Source: Oncomelania hupensis
Taxonomy: Eukaryota > Mollusca > Gastropoda > Littorinimorpha > Pomatiopsidae
NCBI GenBank assembly: GCA_036898135.1
Contig: CM072515.1
Location: 74,393,753 to 74,457,752, forward strand
Length of the DNA: 64,000 bases
Direction: 5' to 3'
The translations under genes and the position numbers were made by a program. The notes under the pieces were generated by a model. That model was not told the DNA's origin, ran no database searches, and worked only from the letters and a program-made list of their open reading frames with translations. Positions 1 to 9,770 of this stretch are shown in pieces (within the stretch, counting starts at the first letter, position 1; each line of letters starts with the position of its first letter).

Positions 1-188
1 AGAGTTTTGTGATAAAGCATTGGTATTCGTATGCTGTCAGAGTTTTGTGATAAAGCATTGGTATTCGTATGCTGTCAGAGTTTTGTGATAAAACATTGGT
101 ATTCGTATGCTGTCAGTTTTGTGATAAAGCATTGGTATTCGTAGGCTGTCAGAGTTTTGTGATAAAACATTGGTATTCGTATGCTGTC
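1..188. repeat. 38-bp tandem repeat, 5 copies (runs off window edge)
   Basis: Five head-to-tail copies of a 38-bp unit that begins agagttttgtgataaagc and ends attcgtatgctgtc. The fourth copy lacks its first two bases, and a g/a change (aagcat versus aaacat) marks two copies. The array is cut by the window start, so its true length is unknown. Units abut directly with no spacers, so this is a minisatellite and not a CRISPR array. Confidence 0.95.
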
Positions 189-440
189 ACATTTGGTTCA
201 TACTTCTTCGGTGCGGCAGAGTGCGTTTTGAGCTTATTAAATGGAGAAGCGCGCGTTTAAGAATGGTTCTGTTAACATTATAGATCTAGAGGATGGTGCT
301 AACAATCGTATTTTGACGGCCACGACAATTAAAGCTAGAATTTTGGTCAGTATCAACATTATTATTGTTTTAAATGTTAACGTCTTCGTGACAGGTTACA
401 AGAAGCTGAGGCTATAGTTAGATAACAAACACCATTTAAA
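189..440. other. unique-looking intergenic DNA
   Basis: No gene, repeat or regulatory signal that I can support. It leads into the exon-like reading frame starting at 441. Confidence 0.5.
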
Positions 441-626
441 ATGGCTTCAGAAGGCCCAGTAAGAGGAAATCCTCTAGAACCTTTCTAAAATGTTGGATGG
501 GATCCTGACTTAGTCCAACACATTGAGCAGCTCAATAGACTGTGCGCAATGTTACTCTTTGGAGGGGAAATTTTACCAGATACTCAACCAGTGTTGTTCT
601 TGGAATTACTCATAAGTTCATTATGA
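441..626 (+). pseudogene. unrecognised broken reading frame (exon or pseudogene fragment)
   Basis: An ATG at 441 opens a frame of 15 codons (MASEGPVRGNPLEPF), then one TAA at 486-488, then 45 further codons in the same frame up to TGA at 624-626. The peptide after the stop (NVGWDPDLVQHIEQLNRLCA and on through LLFGGEILPDTQPVLF) has a balanced, protein-like composition unlike the low-complexity frames elsewhere in the window. I do not recognise the family. It could be an old exon, a processed pseudogene 5' end, or part of an unrecognised transposon. No splice sites or promoter could be assigned. The single stop is the only visible lesion. Confidence 0.3.
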
Positions 627-804
627 TTACAAATACCATACCTATTATCTCACTGAATGAATGACATCATTGTGATCATTGCTCTTTGTGATATTTTGAG
701 AGAGATCTATGACACAAGCCACGATGTCCAAGTGATAATACAGAAGTAGGTGATCACATCATTTCAATAATTATGACTGTGTAAGGAGAAGAAACCCTTA
801 TCCG

Positions 805-861
805 TCTAATAGTAGTAGTAGTTGCAGTAGTAGCAGTATTTGTAGTAGTGGTTATAGTGGT
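805..861. repeat. degenerate AGT-rich microsatellite at the element-1 insertion point
   Basis: Imperfect agt/agc/ggt triplets run directly into the left LTR of element 1. The last five bases (gtggt, 857-861) are the target-site duplication, repeated at 8073-8077. Confidence 0.8.
857..861. other. target-site duplication of element 1 (left copy)
   Basis: gtggt at 857-861 is repeated exactly at 8073-8077 immediately outside the opposite LTR. Five bases is usual for Ty3/gypsy integrases. Confidence 0.9.
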
Positions 862-2436
862 TGTCACGTGGGGTTTATGGGCTCTGCACAATGGAATTAT
901 GGACCCTCACGTTTATTCGGTGGGAACGGCTAGTACGTCACCCTATGAATTACTTTAATAAATTTATTTGTTTAGCTCGTTCTGTGTTAAGGTTGGGATA
1001 CAGAAATAGATAGAAAAATGGTAAAAGATTACTGTCACACTAGCTTTCACACGGCTATGAATCATATGTAGTCCAGCCACTTGATAACAGTTAAAATCAC
1101 ACATTTATTTCTTCTACTCTATACAAGATTCTCTAAGTACTAATCTAACTTAAAAAGTCTCAGTCACTGCTAATAGTTCGATCGCTGATAGTCTAGTATA
1201 GGCAGCTGTTTTTTCTTCCTCGGGCACTTTGCTATAATATTTCATGTAGATTTGGACTACTGTGGTCCGTTTTACAGTTTCTGAAGAGTTGGACTACTGT
1301 GGTTCTGTTATGATCAGTTTAAGTGCACCTTCGCCTTATGCACTTAACTCATGTGTGGGGTGTTCGAAGTCCTTCTGTGAGGTAGCTTCTGGTACACCTT
1401 TGTCGTTGTGTAGTTGGGTTCCCTTGCCACGCTGTGGGGTCTGACAGGGCGTTTCTTCGGGTAGCTCCTTCCGTCTTGTGCGGTAGAGTCTCCTCGACCA
1501 ACTAGTCGTTTCTGTGGAGTGGGGCACACAGGATAGCTCGGGATAGCTCGGGATAGCTCGCCTGCTCGTCTGTAATATAAGAGACGAAATTCTGCACAAC
1601 CCTGAATAATCGGTTTGTGCAGAGCGTCTCACTGAAAGCCAAAGTAGCCCTCAGTGATAGCTCCACATCTCTATACATAAGCGACGAACATTCTGCTACT
1701 TCCGGGTTCCACTGGAATCTCACTCTAAATTCCTATACATACATAAATATCAATCGTGTCTAACTATACACATACAGAATTAATAATATTATAAACATTC
1801 AGTGGTACAGCCACTGGTCTGCAAACATACATATAAGTTAAACAACAGTGGTTCCGTACGGGATGCAACATGGCGGCGCAACCGGTCGTGTTTCGCCTCG
1901 TGGTAGGCTCTTCCACGTGGTACCGCAAATTCGGATTTAACAATTCACATTTATGCATAGCAAATTCTTCAAACATAATTTCAACAATAATATAAATATA
2001 TCACGATGAAACAGAAGGGTGTTCATTTACCTGTTTGACAAGTTCAGGCCCGTGGTGGCTTGATAGAATTCTAAGATTCTAACGTCCTGCTTCCTGGTCT
2101 ATGAGTGAAGAGATTTCTCTGTCAGCTTTCTAGCTGTTAACACTTCGGTGTATTCCTCCCAACTGACCAAAGATAAGCTAGGTTTGGACCCAGTCAAACT
2201 GGCTCGAACCGCTTTGCGTAAGCTCCCATTGGTTAAAATGTTTACGACTCTCGTAATTACGATGATGTCATGGCCTCAGCCAGCGTCAACTATCACTGTG
2301 TGTATGATCGGCAGTATGCTACCGCTACGCTTGATTACTTTCATCGTCTGCTCCTAACTTTGAAATTCTAATATTATATATACTAACCAAGCTAAATATT
2401 AAAATAAGCAGAGTTAATACTAGCCAGTTCGTGACA
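862..2436 (-). repeat. Element 1 LTR (3' LTR in element orientation)
   Basis: 1575 bp, matching 6498-8072 at a constant offset of 5636. By eye the only difference I noticed is T at 1304 versus C at 6940. It begins TGTCACG and ends CGTGACA, contains a triplicated ggatagctcg motif near 1532-1560, and several short apparent ORFs that are duplicated exactly in the other LTR and are not genes. The length is large for a gypsy LTR. Confidence 0.95.
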
Positions 2437-2447
2437 GGCTCCCTCAA
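2437..2447 (-). promoter_or_regulatory. candidate polypurine tract of element 1
   Basis: On the minus strand the bases just before the 3' LTR read ttgagggagcc, a short purine-rich run in the position expected for plus-strand DNA priming. It is shorter than typical tracts. Confidence 0.45.
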
Positions 2448-2589
2448 CTGAAAAAAGGCGATGACTACTGGATTCGACCTTTTTCTACTACAGTGCCTAG
2501 TTTAACGCTGCACTATCCTAGGGTCCTATTTACAAACTAAGTAAGTTGCTCTACCTGAGCTGCAATGCTGTGCCAGGTAGCTATGGACA

Positions 2590-5500
2590 CTAGTGACAGG
2601 GTATTACTGGGCGGGGACGAATTCTGGTGCTGTGGCCCTTAGTTGTGTTGGGTGGGCGACAGCTGCTGTGTCCTCCACGAGATGGCGACTGAGGTAGTCG
2701 GCTCCGTGGTTCTCTTTGCCGGGTATGTACTCGATTTGGAATGAGTATGCCTGAAGGGTGAGTGCCCATCTCATCAGGCGAGAGTTCAAAGACTTGGAGG
2801 CTGCCAGGAACGATAGTGGTTGGTGGTCCACCTGAACTGTGAAGTGGGTCCCATACAGGTAGAGTTGGAATTTCTGTATGGCCCAGACTAGTCCAAGACA
2901 TTCTTTCTCCGACGTGGCGTAGTGGGTCTCGGCGGGTCTCAATTTTCTGCTGGCGTAGGCGACAGGGAATAACGTCTCTGCATTCTTGGGGTCGCGCTGT
3001 AGCAGTACTGCTCCGAGGCCTAAGTCGCTTGCGTCGGTGCGAAGAACGAATGGCTGAGTCAAATCGGGTAGGTGGAGTACTGGCGCCGATGTCATTCTGT
3101 CCTTGAGTGTTTGGAATGCTGTCTCGCATTCGGCGGTCCAAACTACTTTGTCCGGGGCGATTTTCCGGGTTCCATTTGTCAGTGGCACGGCGATGCTGTT
3201 GTAGTTGGGGATGAACTTCTTCCGCGATGGCGATGGCCATCCATGTGTGTGTGCCGGGGGTCGCTGGTCGGTCCGTGTACTTCTTAAGGAGATTGATGTG
3301 GTGGTATCGGGCTCTCCCGTTCACCTCTACTTGGTAGACTGTCTTGGATTTCTTGGCAGTCACCCGGTACGGTCCTCTCCAAGCGATGTCCAGCTTGTTG
3401 GTTCCACTTGGAAGTAAGAGTAGCACTTGATCGCCGACTTGCAGTTCTCTGTCCTTCGCGTGGCGGTTGTAGTACTTCGCCTGACGGGCTCTTGCCTTCT
3501 TCAGTGCTTCACCAGCTTTCTTCCACGTTGCTTTGAGGGTTTCCTGCAGGTCTGCGACGTACTTGGTGGCACCTCTTGGTGTGTCGTCTATCTTGGCCTC
3601 CGTCCAACTTCTGCGTAGGGCTTCTAGCGGTCCTGCTAGAGGTCTGCCGAATAGCAATGTTGACGGGGTGTAGCCTGTGGCTGCATGGGGCGTTTCTCGG
3701 TATGCGAACAGTGCCGCATTCACGTAGGTGTCCCACGCTTCTGGATTGTCGTCGGCGACTTTCCTGAGGATGGTGAGAAGGGTTCCATTCAGTCTTTCTA
3801 CTTGTCCGTTGCTGGCTGGGTGGTATGGTGGTGTGCGAATGTGATGAACTTGTATCAACTCGAACACGTCTTGCATCAGGCGGCCGGTGAACTGAGATCC
3901 GTTGTCCGTTCTAATGCTGTCCGGGAATCCGACTCTGGTAAAGATGGCGATGAGTGCATCTGCAATCTTCTTGGTGTCGATCGCTGGCAACGGGACTGCT
4001 TCGCACCACATCGTACATGCGTCGACGAGTGTGAGTAGAAATCTGTTCCTCTTCTTGGTCATGGGCAGGGGTCCTACTATGTCTACTGAGACTTGCTGGA
4101 ATGGCACGCCGACTACTACCGATGGTCCTAAGGTAACTGGTACGGTGTGATGTCGCGGGGAATATCGTTGACATTGGTGGCAAGATTTCACGTAGCGCTT
4201 GACCTCCTCCGTGATTCCTGGCCAATAGTAGTGTGCGCTGATTCTCTGCACTGTGGCTCCAATTCCCATGTGTCCGCTGAGTGGCATGCTGTGGCCTAAC
4301 TCTAGTACTTGGGCTCGAAGGGTGGCTGGTAGTACTAGTTGGGTGTGATCTCCATCTCCTTGTCGATGTAGAACTCCCTCTTCCATGTAGAAGTCTCCCT
4401 TGTGCGGGGGTGTGTGCGCCTTGGGTAGCTTCTGGAAGCACTTCGCTATCGAGGTGTCTTCTTTCTGTGCTGTTTTGATCTCTTCGAGTCCTGGATTCGG
4501 AGCGAACTCGGGCTGGGGTGGTTGGGTTTTAGCTTGGGCCCTGGTTTGCACTGCAGCTATCTCTACAGTTTTGGGGGGCGTGCCTAAGAACACATACCTA
4601 CAACCTAGCACTAGATCATACAGGGGTTTCTGTAAAACAGCTGCTTGGATTCGTCCTGTGACGTACCTACTCTCTACTTCGATCCAGGCTATTGGGCAAG
4701 TAGTCGTCGGTTTCGTCAAGTCTGCTCCTTGTAAGTCGACTGTCTTGTCTGTCAAGTCCGCGCGCGATACAAGAGATTCGCTAACTATCGCGTCGTATGA
4801 TAGACCTGTGTCATACAGACAGTTCGCTTCTTTTCCGTTGACCTTGACCGTGTCTGTCACCGATGGGTGATCTCCGATAGTGTGTGGCTTGTTACCGCTG
4901 CTTTGAGTTAGAACTCTGTGCGCTGGCCGGCTTTCGCGCTCTTCCCTACGTTGTGCGGCCAACTTGAAACATTCTGCGGTGGAGTGATTGTTTCTGTTGC
5001 AGAACGAACAATACCGTCTCTGTTCTGCGGGACCTCTTTTCCCGAATTCCGTGTTGGGTCCTTTATTTTGCCCAGGTCTGGGATTATTCGGCTTATTCGC
5101 GGTGCGCTCTTCCCGGTTAGGGCTTCGTTTCTGTGCCTCTTTCCCGTTAGGCTTTAGGTCTCGCCTGAAGCTCTTGGCTTCTCCGTGTGCGGCCACGTAC
5201 CTATCTGCGACCTTGACCAGATCTTCCAGTCTTTCCGCGCCCTGCTCTACTGAGAATGTCCTCAGCTCGGGGGTCATGGTTTCCCGTAGCTGTTCCCATA
5301 CTAACAGTTCTGTCAGTCCATCATACGTCTTAGCCGTGGCTGACTGGCTAATCCACTTATCCAACGTTGTGGACAACCGATCCGCGAACTGCGCATAGCT
5401 CTCTCCTTTCACTCTCCGATTGGTGCGGAACTTTTGCCGGTAGCATTCTCCTGTCAGTTCGAATCCCGTTAGGAGTGCCTCTTTTACTTTGTGATAGTCA

Positions 5501-6135
5501 GTCACTCTGTCAGTCGGTAGCTTACTGTAGATGTCATAAGCCTTTCCTCTAAGCCCTTGACTAAGCTTAAAAGACCAATGAGTGGGATCTAGTTTGTACT
5601 CTGTTGCTAGACGCTCAAACCTAGTCAAATAGAGATCTAGACCTTCCTCTCTCTCATTGAATGTTCCCAGTGGAAATGACATTCCTTGTACAGGGTTGGA
5701 TGCTACCTCTAGCTGATCTGAGTGGGAAGGGGTTGAGGAAGAACTTGAAGCTCCTGATCCCAATCTTCTTAGCTCTAACTCATGCTGTCTTTCTTTTTCC
5801 TTTTCTTCCCTCTCTTTTTCTTTTTCTGCCCGCTCTTTTTCTTTTTCTGCCCGCTCATAATCCCACCTCCTAATTTCTGCTTCTCTCTCTGCTGCTACCT
5901 TCTTCTGCTCTGCTTCTAATGCCAGTTTCTTCTGTTCTGCTTCTAATTCTAATTTCTTTTGCTCTGCTTCTAAGGCTAGTTTCTTCGCCTCCCTCTCTGC
6001 TGCTCTCTCTGCCTTAGCCTCCTGTTTCTCTACCTCTGCATTGATATACGCAATTAGGTCTCCCCCTGCTAAGTGTAAAGCTTCCCCTAATTCCTTGAAG
6101 CGCAATCTCAAGGCCACTGGGTCCGACATTGTCAA
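2590..6135 (-). CDS. gag-pr-int: Element 1 gag-protease-integrase polyprotein, RT absent (1181 aa ORF)
   Basis: One uninterrupted frame. Residues 34-125 are a charged coiled coil with ten-residue EAEQKKL-type repeats. Residues 160-320 form the capsid; 228-315 resemble a SCAN domain (CYRQKFR, then LLVWEQL, then TMTPELRTF). A CCHC knuckle is at C376/C379/H384/C389 and the protease DTG at 442-444. After a TRAQAK linker (531-536) the integrase follows directly: zinc module H615/H622/C652/C655, catalytic D685, D744, E780, and GPY/F at 921-923. From about residue 970 the frame reads through RNase H DNA out of phase, so the last 210 residues are probably not native. The ATG at 6135 lies 362 bp inside the 5' LTR. 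Normal gypsy polyproteins place RT and RNase H between protease and integrase; here neither is present. The ORF has no stop or frameshift, consistent with recent mobilisation. Confidence 0.93.
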   Translation of the reverse strand: MTMSDPVALRLRFKELGEALHLAGGDLIAYINAEVEKQEAKAERAAEREAKKLALEAEQKKLELEAEQKKLALEAEQKKVAAEREAEIRRWDYERAEKEKERAEKEKEREEKEKERQHELELRRLGSGASSSSSTPSHSDQLEVASNPVQGMSFPLGTFNEREEGLDLYLTRFERLATEYKLDPTHWSFKLSQGLRGKAYDIYSKLPTDRVTDYHKVKEALLTGFELTGECYRQKFRTNRRVKGESYAQFADRLSTTLDKWISQSATAKTYDGLTELLVWEQLRETMTPELRTFSVEQGAERLEDLVKVADRYVAAHGEAKSFRRDLKPNGKEAQKRSPNREERTANKPNNPRPGQNKGPNTEFGKRGPAEQRRYCSFCNRNNHSTAECFKLAAQRREERESRPAHRVLTQSSGNKPHTIGDHPSVTDTVKVNGKEANCLYDTGLSYDAIVSESLVSRADLTDKTVDLQGADLTKPTTTCPIAWIEVESRYVTGRIQAAVLQKPLYDLVLGCRYVFLGTPPKTVEIAAVQTRAQAKTQPPQPEFAPNPGLEEIKTAQKEDTSIAKCFQKLPKAHTPPHKGDFYMEEGVLHRQGDGDHTQLVLPATLRAQVLELGHSMPLSGHMGIGATVQRISAHYYWPGITEEVKRYVKSCHQCQRYSPRHHTVPVTLGPSVVVGVPFQQVSVDIVGPLPMTKKRNRFLLTLVDACTMWCEAVPLPAIDTKKIADALIAIFTRVGFPDSIRTDNGSQFTGRLMQDVFELIQVHHIRTPPYHPASNGQVERLNGTLLTILRKVADDNPEAWDTYVNAALFAYRETPHAATGYTPSTLLFGRPLAGPLEALRRSWTEAKIDDTPRGATKYVADLQETLKATWKKAGEALKKARARQAKYYNRHAKDRELQVGDQVLLLLPSGTNKLDIAWRGPYRVTAKKSKTVYQVEVNGRARYHHINLLKKYTDRPATPGTHTWMAIAIAEEVHPQLQQHRRATDKWNPENRPGQSSLDRRMRDSIPNTQGQNDIGASTPPTRFDSAIRSSHRRKRLRPRSSTATARPQECRDVIPCRLRQQKIETRRDPLRHVGERMSWTSLGHTEIPTLPVWDPLHSSGGPPTTIVPGSLQVFELSPDEMGTHPSGILIPNRVHTRQREPRSRLPQSPSRGGHSSCRPPNTTKGHSTRIRPRPVIPCH
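2604..3188 (-). CDS. Element 1 RT-thumb/RNase H remnant, downstream of integrase
   Basis: A 194-residue frame overlapping the 3' end of the gag-integrase ORF in the +1 frame. Homology to the end of a gypsy RT actually starts upstream at about 3224 (RKKFIPNYNSIAVPL, the RT thumb), then runs into RNase H with acidic residues D52 (TDAS), E96 (SEKE), D121 (VDHQPL) and D164 (GADYLSR). It ends 168 bp before the 3' LTR. The RT fingers and palm, including the YxDD box, are missing, so the junction of integrase and thumb near 3224-3260 marks a deletion or template switch. The RNase H fold itself looks intact. Expression would need a frameshift from the upstream ORF or initiation at the internal methionine; neither can be shown here. 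Confidence 0.88.
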   Translation of the reverse strand: MPLTNGTRKIAPDKVVWTAECETAFQTLKDRMTSAPVLHLPDLTQPFVLRTDASDLGLGAVLLQRDPKNAETLFPVAYASRKLRPAETHYATSEKECLGLVWAIQKFQLYLYGTHFTVQVDHQPLSFLAASKSLNSRLMRWALTLQAYSFQIEYIPGKENHGADYLSRHLVEDTAAVAHPTQLRATAPEFVPAQ

Positions 6136-6470
6136 AAGTGTCTATGAACAACCTCTGAATCACGTGGAATACCAAAACACTAGCAATATTGCAAGTCAAT
6201 AAAAACAATGCAAAGATCATAAAATTCGTAATCAATAATAGAATAAAACAAGAGTCAAATGGCATACAACAGTTATTTAAGCAAAACCTGCAAAAGAACA
6301 ATGCAACATACAGACACAAAAATATTTGAAGCAAAAAAGTTTTTAACTAAAGAATAGTGCACCAAACTGATCAGTGTTATACCCTTACACTATTCTAAGT
6401 TATTCTACTTCTACTGTTATCTAATTTTATTGTACTTAGATCCGGTTATACCCAATTTCTATTATACACA

Positions 6471-6490
6471 GATCCTAGCTAGGCTCGCCA
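6471..6490 (-). promoter_or_regulatory. candidate primer-binding site of element 1
   Basis: On the minus strand, a few bases after the end of the 5' LTR, the sequence reads TGGCGAGCCTAGC. It begins with TGG, as needed to pair with a tRNA CCA end, but sits about 7 bases inside the LTR boundary. I could not assign the tRNA. Confidence 0.45.
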
Positions 6491-6497
6491 ATTAAAG

Positions 6498-8072
6498 TGT
6501 CACGTGGGGTTTATGGGCTCTGCACAATGGAATTATGGACCCTCACGTTTATTCGGTGGGAACGGCTAGTACGTCACCCTATGAATTACTTTAATAAATT
6601 TATTTGTTTAGCTCGTTCTGTGTTAAGGTTGGGATACAGAAATAGATAGAAAAATGGTAAAAGATTACTGTCACACTAGCTTTCACACGGCTATGAATCA
6701 TATGTAGTCCAGCCACTTGATAACAGTTAAAATCACACATTTATTTCTTCTACTCTATACAAGATTCTCTAAGTACTAATCTAACTTAAAAAGTCTCAGT
6801 CACTGCTAATAGTTCGATCGCTGATAGTCTAGTATAGGCAGCTGTTTTTTCTTCCTCGGGCACTTTGCTATAATATTTCATGTAGATTTGGACTACTGTG
6901 GTCCGTTTTACAGTTTCTGAAGAGTTGGACTACTGTGGTCCTGTTATGATCAGTTTAAGTGCACCTTCGCCTTATGCACTTAACTCATGTGTGGGGTGTT
7001 CGAAGTCCTTCTGTGAGGTAGCTTCTGGTACACCTTTGTCGTTGTGTAGTTGGGTTCCCTTGCCACGCTGTGGGGTCTGACAGGGCGTTTCTTCGGGTAG
7101 CTCCTTCCGTCTTGTGCGGTAGAGTCTCCTCGACCAACTAGTCGTTTCTGTGGAGTGGGGCACACAGGATAGCTCGGGATAGCTCGGGATAGCTCGCCTG
7201 CTCGTCTGTAATATAAGAGACGAAATTCTGCACAACCCTGAATAATCGGTTTGTGCAGAGCGTCTCACTGAAAGCCAAAGTAGCCCTCAGTGATAGCTCC
7301 ACATCTCTATACATAAGCGACGAACATTCTGCTACTTCCGGGTTCCACTGGAATCTCACTCTAAATTCCTATACATACATAAATATCAATCGTGTCTAAC
7401 TATACACATACAGAATTAATAATATTATAAACATTCAGTGGTACAGCCACTGGTCTGCAAACATACATATAAGTTAAACAACAGTGGTTCCGTACGGGAT
7501 GCAACATGGCGGCGCAACCGGTCGTGTTTCGCCTCGTGGTAGGCTCTTCCACGTGGTACCGCAAATTCGGATTTAACAATTCACATTTATGCATAGCAAA
7601 TTCTTCAAACATAATTTCAACAATAATATAAATATATCACGATGAAACAGAAGGGTGTTCATTTACCTGTTTGACAAGTTCAGGCCCGTGGTGGCTTGAT
7701 AGAATTCTAAGATTCTAACGTCCTGCTTCCTGGTCTATGAGTGAAGAGATTTCTCTGTCAGCTTTCTAGCTGTTAACACTTCGGTGTATTCCTCCCAACT
7801 GACCAAAGATAAGCTAGGTTTGGACCCAGTCAAACTGGCTCGAACCGCTTTGCGTAAGCTCCCATTGGTTAAAATGTTTACGACTCTCGTAATTACGATG
7901 ATGTCATGGCCTCAGCCAGCGTCAACTATCACTGTGTGTATGATCGGCAGTATGCTACCGCTACGCTTGATTACTTTCATCGTCTGCTCCTAACTTTGAA
8001 ATTCTAATATTATATATACTAACCAAGCTAAATATTAAAATAAGCAGAGTTAATACTAGCCAGTTCGTGACA
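6498..8072 (-). repeat. Element 1 LTR (5' LTR in element orientation)
   Basis: 1575 bp, collinear with 862-2436. In element orientation this is the promoter-bearing LTR. Its right edge is followed by the target duplication gtggt at 8073-8077. I did not identify the TATA box or polyadenylation signal with confidence. Confidence 0.95.
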
Positions 8073-8077
8073 GTGGT

Positions 8078-8313
8078 TATACAACATGAATGTTCTTTTC
8101 CTTTATTGTAATTATCTTTTTTAACCTGTTATCTGTACATTAATATAGGCGAGAAGAAAAATGATATATAGATGTCCAGTAAGAATGCGAAGTGCCAAAT
8201 GTGTAGGACACAGGTGATATGTTTTCTTTTTATTGATTGATGACTTCCTTTAACTGCCTGCAAAACATGTCTTAATTTTTCACAGTGAGATAATAAAGTT
8301 TTCTTGTATCTTG
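8078..8313 (+). repeat. intergenic DNA ending in a LINE-like 3' tail
   Basis: Mostly unrecognised. The end (about 8283-8313) reads cagtgagataataaagtttt and then a trinucleotide array, the same layout as the tails at 41640-41685 and 48495-48525. This suggests a short 3' remnant of a non-LTR element on the plus strand. Confidence 0.4.
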
Positions 8314-8353
8314 TATAGTAGTAGTAGGAGTAGTTGTTGTAATAGTAGCAGTT

Positions 8354-8389
<36 letters not shown>

Positions 8390-8407
8390 GTATATAGTAG
8401 TAGTACA

Positions 8408-8462
<55 letters not shown>

Positions 8463-8465
8463 TTT
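8314..8465. repeat. AGT/AAT compound microsatellite
   Basis: About 150 bp of agt and aat triplets in blocks, directly after the tail described for 8283-8313. Confidence 0.95.
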
Positions 8466-9240
8466 ATTCAATAAAGGAATTTTGTTAACTATCTCATATT
8501 GATTATTTATGCTTCGAAATTATAGTATCTTGAGACGCGTCAATAACACCCCCCACCCCCCCTCGAAATTCCCAAACCATAATTATGCACATATAGATGA
8601 AATGAATGCAATTAGGCCATTCCAAGATTGCTGTAAGTCTGCACAAAAGAAGAAAAAAAACCTCTACACGTCTAGGACACAGGATTTACGACATAAACAA
8701 TGTATTCGTCCAAAAAGTTTACTTTAGAAAAGTTGTTTCCAGTAGCGTGATATGAACAATAAAGCAGATGTTACTTGTCCGGTAATTTGTTATTAACATT
8801 GAAGGTAAGCCTACTTACATGGAAGGTAAGCTTACTACAGCAAGCTTTACCAAATTGTTTTTAGCACGTACATCGTCTTACCATTTGTTTCTATGTATGT
8901 ATATATAAAAAAAATCAATATATCCTATGTATGTATATCTATAAAATCAATATATCCCTTTAAAAACAAAGAAAGAACGCTGGAGAGTAAAAGAATAAAG
9001 AAGGCAGGTAGAAATAAATAACAAAAAGAAGACTAGGGCAGATTGCACACAACACGTGCGAGCCAATCCTATTTCCAAACCAACAAAACAAGGCCAATAA
9101 TGAAAAGAACTTTTTTTTTGGGGATCGATCGGCACTTAAATGCTTTTATAAGATAGGAGGGGTGTGGCCACAATCCAAAGCAATTTCTTAAGTGAATGCT
9201 TCATTTGCTAACAGTGTGGGTGGAGAAAGAAGGAAGTGTT
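8466..9240. other. AT-rich intergenic DNA
   Basis: No gene seen. Contains two imperfect copies of a roughly 45-bp stretch around 8890-8955 (ctatgtatgtatat, then aaatcaatatatcc) and a repeated ggaaggtaagc motif near 8800-8830. Confidence 0.5.
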
Positions 9241-9252
9241 TGTGTGTGTGGG

Positions 9253-9297
<45 letters not shown>
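9241..9297. repeat. GT microsatellite
   Basis: Nearly uninterrupted tg dinucleotides with one ggtagg interruption near the left end. Confidence 0.95.
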
Positions 9298-9770
9298 GCG
9301 CGCTTGGGTGTATGTGTGTGTGTAAGTCTGAAAACTGTTCCAACTCTCGAGTCTGGAGAATTTTTTCGAAAGCAGCTTTTGTTACGAGTGTCTTTGTTTC
9401 TGGCGAAGATTAAATTTGTAATGTAGAACTTGTGGTAGTGTTTTTAATCAAAGAGTAGGTGATCCAGCGATATCATGTGAAGTCTCTGTGTTTCATATCT
9501 TAGGTGGGCTTGCTGTCATGGTGTCATTGACTTCTGGGTATCGTTGCCTTCATAACGCAGTTACAATTCTGCAGTTGTCAACAGTATAAGTTTATGTCGA
9601 TAGCTGTTCTTGGCATCAATCCTTGTCTGTTGAACTAGTTTTAGCGGTAAATCGGTGCGTGCGTGTGAGTGTGTGGGCACACTTACACAGTGTTATCTGG
9701 ACAAATCAGTGAACAGCCACATAACTTGTTTTGACAGACCTACTTGTTTTGACGCCAGAACAATGAGCCG
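9298..9770. other. intergenic DNA with no supported feature
   Basis: Scattered gt-rich runs, no coding frame and no recognised repeat family. It leads into the telomere-type tract at 9771. Confidence 0.5.

Larger units (their letters stand above)
862..8072 (-). mobile_element. Element 1: complete Ty3/gypsy-type LTR retrotransposon lacking the RT core (Gmr1-like)
   Basis: A 7211-bp element on the minus strand with two 1575-bp LTRs, a 4061-bp interior and a perfect 5-bp target duplication gtggt (857-861 and 8073-8077). LTR ends are inverted TGTCACG/CGTGACA. The interior encodes, in transcription order, a coiled-coil gag with SCAN-like capsid, CCHC knuckle, DTG protease, HHCC integrase with DDE core and GPY/F module, then an RT-thumb/RNase H remnant in another frame. 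No RT fingers or palm exists anywhere between the LTRs. Integrase upstream of RNase H and the SCAN-like gag are traits known for Gmr1-like elements, hence the tentative family call. It needs RT in trans. Near-identical LTRs imply a recent insertion. Confidence 0.93.

Noticed and set aside
1262..2357. Short ORFs repeated exactly at 6898-7993
   Set aside because: They lie in the two LTRs of element 1, are under 100 codons, and have no family resemblance; duplication reflects LTR identity.
3072..5873. Many plus-strand ORFs opposite the element 1 polyprotein
   Set aside because: Antisense shadows of the gag-integrase frame; none has recognisable motifs.
862..8072. Endogenous retrovirus with env
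   Set aside because: The interior is fully accounted for by gag, protease, integrase and RNase H; there is no room for, or sign of, an envelope frame.
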